A DNA stretch of 64,000 bases from Artocarpus heterophyllus (Eukaryota; Streptophyta; Magnoliopsida; Rosales; Moraceae). Numbering within the stretch: the first letter of the stretch is position 1; every line of letters begins with the position of its first letter. The DNA lies in assembly GCA_025403435.1 (NCBI GenBank), contig CM046345.1, positions 14,575,930-14,639,929 of the forward strand, written 5' to 3'. The translations under genes and the position numbers were made by a program. This document shows, in pieces, positions 35,493-46,961 of this stretch. Under the pieces are notes generated by a model that saw nothing but the letters and a program-made list of their open reading frames with translations, was not told where the DNA came from and searched no databases.

Positions 35493-37051
35493 TGATACTG
35501 TCCCAAAGGATCCATCAAAAGACAAAACCTTGCTGAGTTGTAGTATAGTCATTATTGAGTAAAGCGGTCAGCAAGCGTCATTCCTATAGGAGAACTGAGC
35601 CTAATTAATTAGTTATCAAGTCTAAAAACCTAAATTAAACTAAACACAAAGATGGAGGTTTTGGATTTTTAAGTAAATTAATAATTAAAACAAAAATAAA
35701 TAAATAAAAGATTACAAAACAATTATAATAAAAACTGGTTATAGGTTTATTCTTTACCACTAAACATTAATTATGTAGATAATCATAAAATTTATTTCTA
35801 AATTTTTTATTGAAACTAAAAACCATAGATGGTGAGAAGTTCTGCTATCCCAATATTTCCATACAGTAATAAGAGAAGCGCTCTATTAAACCCCTTTCTA
35901 TAAACAACTTAGAAGGAAGCTCACTAAGTTCAATCTAACAAAAGTATTACGCTGATAAAGATAGGTTGATCTAGGCAACAAACACGCAGAAGCTGGGTTC
36001 ATTCAACCTGCTGTTCTATTCTACATCACAATCACACAAAAACCTCGCTGCAACTATGTGTCATAATTTGCTACTAACGGCTAAAATTGTAGGACAATTA
36101 CAGATTAAGCATTCCAACCTAGCATTAGACAATTCTCAAGTCATATCTAATTGTACACCTAAATATAATAAGAAAATAATAATAAACATAAAATTATGAT
36201 GAAACACAAACAATCACATATAGAAAATCTAGAAATTATTTATACAATCTCTACATAATTAAGTTTAAGGTTTAGAAATCACCCATAACCAAAATAAAAA
36301 CTAAAGTAACATAATTACGAAGGAACATAGAGAAAGAGTGAGAGAAAAGAATAAATTTGGAATCAAAAAGCCGCCGCCTCCACCGATGCTCTCTCCCATG
36401 ATCTCCTCCTCCTTCTCCTCCTTATTCTCCTCCAAAAACCTCAAAAAACCCTTCCAAAAAAAAACGTCTTCCTCTAAATTATAATGAGGCTTATATACCT
36501 AGGGTTAAGGAACAGTGAAAAATTAGTGATTCCAGGCTCAAAATGCATCAAAAGCATGTTAGAGGCACAGGCCGCGCAACTGCTCGTGCGACCACGCAAG
36601 GCTGGTTGTAAGTAAGCGTGCTGGAGCACAACAGGCTGCGTAGGAAGCACAAGGGTTGCGTGGGAAGCGCAAAGGCTATGTAAGAAGCACAAAGGTTATG
36701 TGAGAAGCACAAAGGCTACATAAGAAGCATAAGGAGTTGCGTGGGAAGAACAAAGGCTGCGTAGGAAGCACTATAGACTGCGTGGCCCCGCAATGGCCTT
36801 GGGTCTGGGGTTGTAAATCGATGTTTCTTATCCATTTTGAATCAGATTAGCATTATGTGACTTCCGTTAAACTCCAAATTGAACGCTTGACATTTTAAAC
36901 TCCAAAAATCTTCATTTTTCATCTTCTTTTTATTGTTTGATATTAAAATACCTAAAAACACAAAATATGAATAAAAATATAAGATTACTTAAAAACTTCA
37001 ATAAATACAAGAAAAAATGATGCAAAATTATAATAAAATATGCACTTATCA
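35493..37051 (-). repeat. 5' LTR of the second Athila-like element
   Basis: On the minus strand it begins TGATAAGTGC (right edge 37051) and ends ...TATCA before the primer site. A TATA box (GGTATATAAGCC) is at about 36489-36500. Upstream lies a GC-rich patch (36570-36790) with a 20-bp tandem repeat at 36634-36776. Between TATA and the LTR end there is a CTCC-rich tract near 36395-36435. Confidence 0.6.
36634..36776. repeat. seven-copy 20-bp tandem repeat within an LTR
   Basis: Units follow the pattern GG(C/T)TGCGTAGGAAGCACAAA with changes in each copy; the last two are 21 bp. The copies touch each other without spacers, so this is not a CRISPR-like array. It sits upstream of the TATA box of the LTR. 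Confidence 0.85.
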
Positions 37052-37914
37052 TTTATCGACGGTAATCTATAGTCTCAAACACGCACTCAGTGGCCCCCCA
37101 GCCACGAAAAATCTAAATGGAGGTATATGTGTATATGAGATGGGCCTTTTTGGGCTTACTTTCAATGTAAACAACGTGATGATTGCATACTTTTTTCTAG
37201 GCCTCCTTCCGTCTATCGTAACCGGAAGTATCATGAAACTTTTACTTCAATTTTGCAATATGATAAATGAATCAATTATATTTATTGAATTAAAATATGA
37301 TTCTAATTTGTAAATATTTTATATATGTCTTAAAATGATGTCATTAAAATAAATTTTATATAATTATATATTACAAAATATAATATCATTAAAATAATTA
37401 CTATATCATTAAAAATATTTTTAAGATATTTTAAATATTATATTAAATTTCAATTTCGTAACACTAATTTGTTGTATTGTAATTTTTTCTTTCAAGTTTT
37501 GCCAAAACATAAAGCGGACGACCTTAGTGGGCTCCAGAAAATATTGACCCAAACCAAAAATCTTTTAAATGGGCCATTTGAAAGTAAGCCCACATGGTAT
37601 CTGGACTTATTTTTTTTGGATACTTTTAGCTCCTTCAAAAAACTAGGGAATGTTCTAATAAAGACCGATTTCTTTGTCGACTTCGTGTTATATAATAATT
37701 CACAAGTCCTTCAACAATTTAAACAATGTCCTAAGAGGAGACATTTACTTTTTTTTTCCCCCAATTCACGTCAAATATTATTGACAAAAAATCAAACATA
37801 TGTATCATTCCTTAACAACTATGACGCTACAGATTTGTGCACATAATGTTGCTCTAAATTTATGCATCTCATTAAAACATAGTCGTTCAACGTAGGATAC
37901 AGAGGAATTTCACA
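37052..37914. other. spacer before the FRS pseudogene
   Basis: AT-rich. A 125-codon frame at 37469-37846 (+) has no family that I recognise and its composition looks random; it could be a decayed 5' part of the FRS gene. No other feature was seen. Confidence 0.4.
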
Positions 37915-40021
37915 ATGGAATTCAATGGAGAACAACCAATCTTCACATACAATATTCAGTTCGATGACTAGGATACCATCACAGGGACACAAAATTGAAG
38001 GGAAGGAGTTGGAAAGTCCAGAAGAGTAGGAATCATACGACAAGAGGTATTCAAGATTAATTGGGTTCAGTCATCGGCGAGACAGCATCAAGAGAAATGT
38101 AAAGGGAGACGTTCGATCTAGAGTATATGCTTGCTGGGCGGGCTTCAGGAGCGAAAAGTGGAGAGATGGAAAACCGACAGAATACACCAAAGGCAGAGAC
38201 ACGATGTGGGTGTTCGGCGCTCCTTCGAATCAATTGCAACATATCCACAACTAGATGGATCGCAATGAAGTTCAACCACTCGCACAATCATGAGTTAGTC
38301 CCTGCAAATCAAAAAAAATTCTTGCCAAGAAATGGCAAAGTGCCCGATGACATGTTGGCCAGATGCACGACAACGAGGAGGCAGTAATCAAAACTTCACA
38401 GATCATTGATATCATGGCTATGGAACTTGGGGGCTGTCACAAACTCCCCTTCCTAAAGAGGGATCTTCGAACAAACTATATACAGCCGGAAGGGAGGAGG
38501 TAGAACGTTTGTCCGTGATAGATTCCGAGGGAGAGTTGGGTTACATGTAATACTTGGCACGCCAACATAGAGGAGATTTCTACTGCATTTCCGACGATGA
38601 AGGGAACAGGCTAACCAACAGCATATGGGCTGACGGAAGTTCAAGACGAGACTACAAGGCTTTTGGTGGAGTTCTAGCTTTCGACATTGCACACAGAACA
38701 AACCAATATGGAAAGCCATTTCTTATTACTGCTTCAAACCACCACTGGAGAATGGTGATATTCAGCTGCGTCCTGCTAGGAGACAAAACAATAGACTCTT
38801 TCGTCTGGGCGCTTGACAGGCTCCTTGTCAAGAAGAAACCTGATGTTGAAATCACGGATGGCGACTCAGCCATACGCGCAGCCATCTCACAAGTCCTTTC
38901 CGCAAAAGTCCATAGATAGTGTGGGTGGCATATCATGGAGAACGTCGGGAAGCACGTAAAGGACCTCTCCTTCGAACTAGAGTTTCAAACACTAATATAT
39001 GACTACTTTTTCCGAAGAAGAGTTCCTTTGAAAGTGGAATGCTTGATTGCGCTTACGAACTGCAAGACAACGAGCGGATCAACGTGACGTTCCAAAAGCG
39101 GGAGAGTTGGGCTAAACATAACCTCCACGGTAACTTCTTCGCTGGCATGAGGACGACGCAAAGGTGCGAGTCGATGGATGCAACTATAAGACAACATATA
39201 AATAAGACAAAGTCCGCTAACAGATTTCGTCTCCTGCATCGACTATGCTTGGTCAAACGTTCGGTACGAAGAAATGCAAGACAATTTCAAATTATCACCA
39301 AGTGGACGACCCAATGAGACCATACTACTAGCATGCGGCCACAACATACACAAGGGCCATTTATAAAAAGGTGGAGGAAGAAATCAAGCTTTAAAATCTC
39401 TACTCCATCTGAGCAAGCCAAGACCACGGTGACTGCAATTACTTTTGCCTAACAAAGCTCCAGTCAAGGGACATGCCACACAGTATCATATTCAAGAAAT
39501 CAGACGGACACATAAAGTGTAGTTGTTTATTGTTTGAGGCCGATGGTTATCCTTGCAGGCATATTTTTTATGTGATGAAATACCTCAATATCAATTCCAT
39601 CCCCAACTCCCTGATATTGAACATATGGACCATGAATGCAAAGTCAATGGTCGACCATCATGAACAACCCTTCATGACACTGTCGGAAGATGTTAACCAC
39701 ATGGTTCGATATGGGTCGTTGTCATCAGATTTCAACAAAGTAGCATATTACCCCATCAAACTACCGAATTTTTACACAGAGACGAAGTTGGAGCTAAGCA
39801 GGTTGGCTTCAAAATTTGAGAACCTATTTCAAAATATGGGCCAAGCTACGGATCATCAAAGCAACTTGTGCAGGGCAAACATTCCAACCTCTCAACCTCA
39901 AATTTTTAGGGATCCACTTGTCGTGAGAAATAAAGGCACTGGAGCACATCTGCAAAGTAAGAACCATACTGCTAAAGATCTCAACAACGAACCTGAGTGT
40001 AGGACACCCCCGCTACTATAG
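37915..40021 (+). pseudogene. FAR1-RELATED SEQUENCE (FRS)/MULE-derived gene, broken
   Basis: All three domains of the FHY3/FAR1 family can be read in order across frameshifts and stops. (1) A FAR1-type WRKY-GCM1 zinc-finger region at about 38000-38330, including TRCGCSALLRI, WIAMKFNHSHNHEL and VPANQ. (2) A MULE transposase domain at about 38554-39060 with FGGVLAFDIAH, VEITDGDSAIRAAI and WHIMENVGKHV. (3) A SWIM zinc finger at about 39500-39570, IKCSCLLFEADGYPCRHI, followed by IWTMNAKS. Intact relatives are transcription factors for phytochrome A signalling, or transposases. Here a TAG at 38917 interrupts the segment between the transposase Asp and WHI motifs, and several shifts separate the blocks. 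No terminal inverted repeats were identified, so it may be a dead gene or a dead MULE. Confidence 0.8.
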
Positions 40022-41139
40022 GGAGCGGGTGTGCGGCTTATCAATGCATCACACTCATATTACATGTGTAATTAGAGAACAAGGGAAATCTCCAATTTTT
40101 TAAACTTTTTGAAGTAAGTATGAGGTTTTGAAAATATTTATAATAAATGTGAGATTTATAATCTAAACAAAATATTTATTATGTAAATAAGAAATATTCA
40201 TTGTAAACAAATAGGTATATATATTATTTGCACTATAAATCTATTTGTTGTGTAAATAATTCTTATTTATACTATAAATAAAGAAGTAGATAAATTATTT
40301 ACATTATAAATTTGATAGTTACTATAAATAGTTTTAAAACTTAACATTTATTACAATTAGTTTTAAAAAAGTGACATTTTTTATGATTTCTGAAAATTTT
40401 ATCTAATGGTTGCATGATATTCACTTTAAATCCAAATTGAGATTTATATGTATTAAATGTTTGAAAATAAATAATTTCCATCCGGTGAAATAAATAATCA
40501 CCATGTAGCACTTATTTTAACATATAAAATAAGTATTTTTTACAAAGTGGAACAAATCTATCATTGTTATCTAAAAGCGTGCCCCATGTGTCCCAGACCA
40601 TTAGGCGGCAGCCTTGTACAGTCCACCATACTAGGCATTTTTCCTATTAGTTTGGGAGACTGAAAATCAATAAAGAAAATTCCATTAATTTAGCTAAGAG
40701 AATATGTAGCTAGCAAAAGACCATATAGACATATAAACATATATAATTTTAGTTCCAATAATTATTTGAAATTTAATTACGTTCATAGAATTAATATAAT
40801 TATTAACTTTGTTTTGAGTCCCTATTAGTTTCCAAAGATGCAATTTTAAGTTATATATGTATATTACAAGAAACCTTTAAATGAAAATTTTAAGGTTGTC
40901 TACAGTTATAATCATTTGCTATATGAAATTATTGGGATGACAGTTTTAATTGTTAGATTTTGTCATAGAGTTTTTATCTTTAAATGATCCAATTTTTAAC
41001 CATTAGATTTTATCATGGAGTTATTATCTTTAGATTAAATCAAAATTAAGCTCAATTAAATTGAGTATATAAACTTTACAAAATTTAATAAAAATCTAGT
41101 CATTTAAAAATTTGTTCTACTAATATATATTTTTTTGAC
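40022..41139. other. AT-rich spacer with dispersed repeat copy
   Basis: It contains the second copy (about 40120-40400) of the repeat seen at 5630-5900. The rest is low-complexity AT-rich DNA leading into the tandem array. No gene was seen. Confidence 0.5.
40120..40400. repeat. AT-rich dispersed repeat, copy 2
   Basis: Same block order and orientation as 5630-5900, with substitutions and small indels; the shared tail is TTTTAAAACTTAACATTTATTACAA-like followed by AAAAAGTGACATTT. Confidence 0.5.
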
Positions 41140-44100
41140 CTTTTCATCAACTTATTATTTTTATCTAAAATTTATAATCTGCATAATCTATAATTTAAAA
41201 TCTAAAATCTATATCTACAACTATATTAAAAGTGAAAGTTCTTTGTAGAAATACTCGAAAATGGTCAAGTCGTTTTGTCTTTTTGTCGTTTTTTTTTTTT
41301 CCTTTTTCACTCTTGCTAACTTTTCTTTTTTATTTTTTTATCCCTAGATTTTATATTTTTCTCACTAAAAAATTCTAAAATACCACTATTTCAACCGTGA
41401 CCTTTATAAATATTTTTATCTTTTCCTATATGCTTCCAACTAATCTCTTCTTAAATTTGCTTCTCGTAATTTTTTACTTCAGTAATATAAAAGAGAGTTC
41501 CTTTTTATTTTCCCTTAATTTTATTTATCTATTTTGTCATTTTGTGTTCTTTTATTGAAGTATTCTCTTTTCTTTTTTGTAACCTTTTTTGGTTTTCACC
41601 TCTTTAAAATATTGTATTTTAAAATGTGTTTTGTTGAAATTCTTTTTCTTCTAATTCCACTATTCCTCTATGTTGAAATATATTTTTTTTTTTCCAAACA
41701 TGTCTCCACCAAAGTACATCTTTTCCTTGTAATTTTCTAAAATGTGATTTTGTCAATATGGGCTCCCTACATAATTTTATTTTTTAAATTTTTTTATTTT
41801 TTGTCCGTAGTTGGATTATAGAACTGTATTATGTGATCTTTTATATATCTATAATTTATAATTTATCTATATTATTCTATATAGCTATTATATAAGTAGG
41901 AGTTCCCTAACCTACTATTATTCAAAAAAAGGTTCTTCTGTTTTGTCCTCTTGTGTTTTGTCCTTCTCTTCTCTTTTCTTTTATCAATTCTGCTTTTTTT
42001 ATTTATCAACTCGTTAGTTTTTTCGTCTATATATAATCTATGCATAATCTATAATCGATTACTATAACTATATTAAAAGTAAGAGATTCTTGTGGAAATA
42101 TTCAAAAAACGGTCAAATTGTTTTGTCCCTTTGTGGTTCCTTTTTTTAATTTCTTTTTTATTTTCCTTCAAAAAAAGAATCTAAAATATTATTCTTTCAA
42201 ACCGTGATCTTTATAATTTCTTTCTTTTTTTTTATTATAAACTTTGAAGCAATTTCTTCTCAAATTTGTCTCCTGTAATTTTTTACTTGAGTAATATAAA
42301 AGAGAGTTGCTTTTTTATTGTTCATTACTTTTATTTATTTATTTGTCGTATTGTGTTTCTTTACTAAAGTCCACCCTTTTCTATTTTAGCCTTTTATTTG
42401 CTTTTTTCCCTCGCTAAGATATTGTATTTTAAAATGTGTTTCGTTGAAATTATTTTTCTTCTAATTCCACTGTGTTTAAATAATTTTTCCTAATTTTTCA
42501 AAATTTTTTGTTTTTTGTCCTTAGGTGGATTATAGAACTGCATTGTATGATATTTTATCTATCTATAATCTATAATCCATCTATATTATTGTATACAGCC
42601 ATTATATAAACGGGCAGTTTTCTAACATGCTATTATTCAAAAAATGCTTCATCTATTTTGTTCCCTTGTGTTTTTTCCTTCTCTTCTTTTTTCTTTTATC
42701 AATTCTATCTTTTTTATTTATCAACTTATTAGTTTTTTCTTCTATCTGTAATCTATGGACGGTCTATATGTATAATCTATAATCGATTACTATAACTATA
42801 TTAAAAGTGAGAGTTTCTTGTGGAAATATTCGAAAACGGTCAAATTCTTTTTTTTTTATTTCTTTTTTACTTTCCTTACCCATAAAATTTTATATTTTTT
42901 TTACCAAAAACATTCTTTCAACCATGATCTTTATAATTATTTTTATTTTTTTTCTTATATGCTTTGAAGTGATGCCTTCTCAAATTTGGCTCTTGTAACT
43001 TTTTACTTGAGTAATTGAAAGAGAGTTCCTTTTTTATTGTTCATGACTTTTATTTATTTATTTTGTCATATTGTGTTTCTTTACTGAAGTCCTTCCTTTT
43101 CTATTTTACCCTTTTATTTGCCTTGTTCCCTTGCTAAGATATTGTATTTTAAAATGTATTTCATTGAAATTATTTTTTCTTCTAATTCTACTATGTTGAA
43201 ATAATATTTCCTAATTTTTCAAAATTTTTTGCTTTTTGTCCTCAGGTGAATTATAGAACTGCATTGTATGATCTTTTATCTATCTATAATTTATAATCTA
43301 TCTCTATTATTTTATATAGTTACTATATAAGTGGGAGTTCCTAAAGTACTATTATTCAAAAAATGATTCATCTATTTTGTCCCCTTATGTTTTGTCTTTC
43401 TCTTCTCTTTTCTTTTATCAATTATATATTTTCTATTTATCACCTTATTAGTTTTTTCTTCTATCTGTAATCTATGTATAATCTATACTCGATCATCATA
43501 ACTATTTTTAAAGTGAGAGTTTCTTGTGGAAATATTCGAAAACCGGTCAAATTGTTTTGTCCTTTGTGGTTTCTTTTTTTATTTCATTTTTACTTTCCTT
43601 ACCCGTAAAATTTTGTTTTTTATACCAAAAACAATCTAAAATATTATCCTTTCAATCGTGATCATTATAATTACTATCATTTTTTTCATATATGCTTTGA
43701 AGTAATTTCTTCTCAAATTTGCCTCTATGAAAGAGAGTTCCTTTTTTATTGTTCATTACTTTTATGTATTTATTTTGTCGCATTGCGTTTCTTTACTGAA
43801 GTACTCCATTTTCTATTTTACCCTTTTATTTGCTTTTTTCCCTTGCTAAGATATTGTATTTTAAAATGTGTTTCATTGAAATAATTTTTTCTTCTAATTT
43901 TCCTAATTTTTCAAATTTTTTTGTTTTTTATCCTTGGGTGGATTATAGAACCTCATGATCATTGTATGATCTTTTATCTATCTGTCATCTATAATCTGTC
44001 TATATTATTCTATATAGCTATTATTAAGTGGGAGTTCCCTAACGTACTATTATTCAAAAATGCTTCATCTATTTTGTCCTCTTGTGTTTTTCTTTCTCTT

Positions 44101-44760
44101 CTCTTTTCTTTTATCAATTCTATCTTTTCTATTTATCAACTTATTAGTTTTTTCTTGTATCTGTAATCTATGTATTATCTATATGTCTAATCTATAATCG
44201 ATTACTATAACTATATTAAAAGTGAGAGATTCTGGTAAAAATATTCAAAAAACGTTCAAATTGTTTTGTCCCTCTGTGGTTCTTTTTTTATTTCTTTTCC
44301 TTGCTCGTAAAATTTTAGATTTTTTTAACCAAAAACAATCTAAAATATTATTTTTTCAACCATGATCTTTATAATTGCTTTCATTTTTTCCTGTATACTT
44401 TAAAGTAATTTCTTCTCCAATTTGCCTCGTTTAATTTTTTACTTGAGTAATATAAGGAGAGTTGCTTCTTCTTTTTTTTTATTGTTCATTACTTTAATTT
44501 ATTTATTTTGTCGTATTGCGTTTCTTTACTGAAGTCCTCCATTTTCTGTTTTACCGTTTTATTTGCTTTTTTCCTTTGCTAAGATATTGTATTTTAAAAT
44601 GTGTTTCATTTAAATTGTTTTTTCTACTAATTCCACTATTTGAAATAATTTTTCCTAACATGTCTCCACTAAATTTTTTTTTTCTTGCAATCTTCTAAAA
44701 TGTTACTTTGACAAAGTGGCCTTCTTAATGATTGTATTTTTCAATTACACTGCTGAAACA
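41140..44760. repeat. tandem array of ~0.71-0.85 kb units, five copies
   Basis: The landmark CTATATTAAAAGTGAGAG(T/A)TTC recurs at about 41221, 42068, 42796, 43502 and 44211 (spacings 847, 728, 706 and 709). Each unit continues with the same words: GGAAATATTCGAAAA, TTGTTTTGTCC, AAGATATTGTATTTTAAAATGTG, TCTTCTAATTCC, and then a second landmark CTATATTATTCTATATAGCTATTAT...AAGTGGGAGTTCC. Copies 1 and 5 keep a segment (AACATGTCTCCAC...) that copies 2-4 lack, so the inner copies share a deletion. There is no coding capacity. The TC-T/A-rich-TATTAAAAG starts resemble plant Helitron 5' ends. Confidence 0.75.
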
Positions 44761-45477
44761 GTTTTATTTCAAAGGTGATTTCACTTAAACATCTTTTTTT
44801 GTTCTCATATGTGGCCCTAATTAGTTTTTAATTTAATTTGTTCTCACCAAAGTTCTCATTTTCTTATAAGTGTGCTCTACATATCTACACAAGTATAAAT
44901 TCAACCAAGCATGATTTGACGAAGACATACATTTTTAATACATCTACTTTTTCTTAATCTTAAATTTTTAAGTGTGTCCCATTAGTATAGTTTTTCTTTA
45001 ATCACTTAATTGAAATAATTTTATCTCTATTTTTTTTTAGAGTCTAACCACTATTTACTGATTTTAATATACATTATGATTCCTAATTTTATAAAAAAAA
45101 TATTCAAATGTTATTCGTACTACAAAATTGTAATTTTAACAATTCCTAATGAAAGTAAAAAATTACTTTTAAATAAAACTAAAAAAATAAAAACTAAATC
45201 TTAAAAGTTTTAGAAAAAAAGAACCATGTCTAACATTCAGATGCAATTTCCACATGTTCAACTAGTGATGATAAAAGAAGTGTGATTACTCTATCTTTAA
45301 ATAAAAAAAAAAAAAAAAAAAAAAAAAAAGAGAGAGAGAGAGAAGTAGGTTACTTTCGTTTCATCGTTTGTGACTTTTTATGCTCCTTTTTGTGGGTATT
45401 ATTTATTTTGCAAGAAGCCCAGAACCTTAAATTAAGTTGTAATGAAAATAGAAAAAACCAAATAGCAAAACTCATCA
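44761..45477. other. AT-rich spacer with poly-A/GA tract
   Basis: Low-complexity DNA. A run of A followed by (GA)n lies at 45303-45343. No gene is seen between the tandem array and the tRNA. Confidence 0.6.
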
Positions 45478-45548
45478 GCCCCCGGCGAGGATCGAACTCG
45501 CGACCTTTCGCTTACGAAGCGAACGCACTACCACTATGCTACGGAGGC
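45478..45548 (-). tRNA. tRNA-Thr (anticodon CGT)
   Basis: The complete cloverleaf reads on the minus strand: acceptor GCCTCCG pairs with CGGGGGC; a short D arm (GCA/TGC) holds AGTGGTAG; the anticodon stem TTCGC/GCGAA encloses TTCGTAA, giving anticodon CGT at 45514-45516; the T arm GCGAG-TTCGATC-CTCGC is intact. Length is 71 nt without intron or encoded CCA, as usual for plants. Both internal promoter boxes are present (A box within TAGCATAGTGGTAGTGC; B box GGTCGCGAGTTCGATCC), and a TTTT pol III stop follows about 10 bases downstream. It reads ACG codons. It looks functional. Confidence 0.95.
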
Positions 45549-45738
45549 CCACGAATTCTATTTCTAATTTATTTTTAACTTATTTAAAAAAAGTAAATAT
45601 CTTTCAGCTACCAGATTAAGCAATAATAATAACAATAATGATAATGAAGGAAAAAAATATTTACGTACTCAAATCCACAACAGGAAGGCTAATCAAAGTC
45701 TCATTGTTTCAAACTTTCAGGGTCCCTTATTACTATTC

Positions 45739-45773
<35 letters not shown>

Positions 45774-46961
45774 ATTCTACTTGAACAGTATACCATTGCA
45801 TTCTCAAAAAAGTTGGAACTGTTCAATTTGTATTAGGATATATTCAAAATTTCTCTCAAACTTGGACTCCCTGCTTATTAAGTACTATTTTCCCATCTGT
45901 TCATTTTCATTCCAATTAGGATTGGACAAATTTTTAAAACCCCTAAACTATTAGGCTCGTTATATTATACCTTTCGAACTTTAAAATATTGCATTATCAT
46001 CTATAGACCTATGTAAAATTACTGTTTAATTTATTTTAGAAATGAAAGATGTTCGTTGTAAGATAAGGACTTAAAATACCACATCCAAAGCTTGACGATA
46101 TTTTTGTCCAACTTTAAACATAAATGGATAAGGGGTTATTTGTAATATTTTTACATATATTACGAGTAAAAAGGCTACGTTCTGGAAGTTATTGGGGCAT
46201 GTTGGAGAAATACCATATATGAGATTTTTCTTTTAATAAATTAACTAAATGACGCAGTTTCGTATAAGTTGATGGAGGTGGATGGCTGAAACTAGATCTA
46301 CAAGAATTTTTTTAAAATTTCACTTCATTTGAGGGTTAATACTACTTATATTCTTGCATGACAAGAAAAACATATGTTGGCCTCCAAACGTTGGGAAAAA
46401 AAGGACACATATTTTCAAACATTGTGTAAATACATTCAAGCGTAATTTTCGTAAATCCTAGATTTTGCTAGAAATTCTTGGCCTCCCTTGATTTATCATG
46501 AAACATTAGACTTAGAAAGCATTGTTTAATCTAAATCTTAATCTAATTTATTGTCACGTTATGAAAGAGAGCTTTTACGTTAACAGCCAAAGACTAAACA
46601 AGTCACTTGTACTTTTCTAGCTCTACAAGGATGGAGAAAACTTCAAAAATGATTACATAAATTAAAAGAAGATTGCTTAGAAGAGTTGAGGATGATCAAT
46701 ATTAATGGTCAAGCTTCTATGGAACATTGGAAGAGAGTATTATATTGATCCTTGAGAATGGCTTTGTAAACATTTTGAGAGTTAATTTTCTTTACCAAAA
46801 AAAAAAAAAAATTTCCAGGACAGAAAACCGTAGTTCTTTCACAAAAACAATTACCTCTTTTGTCAGGAAAAAAAAAACAATTAAATGATAACAAGGAAGC
46901 CAACGATAGATCACCAAAGTGGCAAAATGAAGAAGAAAAAGAATGCATGGTAAAAAAACCA
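45549..46961. other. intergenic between tRNA-Thr and the TRM gene
   Basis: It contains a (GTT)n microsatellite at about 45738-45773, poly-A tracts near 46797-46812 and 46868-46876, and AT-rich DNA. The part next to 46961 is the likely 3'UTR of the TRM gene. No other gene was seen. Confidence 0.6.
45738..45773. repeat. (GTT)n microsatellite
   Basis: About eleven near-perfect GTT units 190 bp from the tRNA gene. Confidence 0.9.

Larger units (their letters stand above)
24031..37051 (-). mobile_element. second Athila-like element, split by a copia insertion
   Basis: The parts are a 5' LTR at 35493-37051, a leader with primer site at 35184-35492 and interior at 24031-25194. The copia element (25195-35178) with its target duplication lies between. 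The LTR begins TGATAAGTGC on the minus strand, like the element at 10842-21255. The left end is cut off by the truncated copia element and no 3' LTR was found. No pol domain was recognised. Confidence 0.55.

Noticed and set aside
36634..36776. CRISPR-like array
   Set aside because: Units are contiguous without spacers, and the sequence is a plant LTR.
37469..37846. 125-codon frame on the plus strand
   Set aside because: No domain, random-looking composition and no conserved neighbour; not enough to call a gene.
45282..45578. 98-codon frame across the tRNA
   Set aside because: It runs through a poly-A/GA tract and the complement of the tRNA-Thr gene; a shadow.
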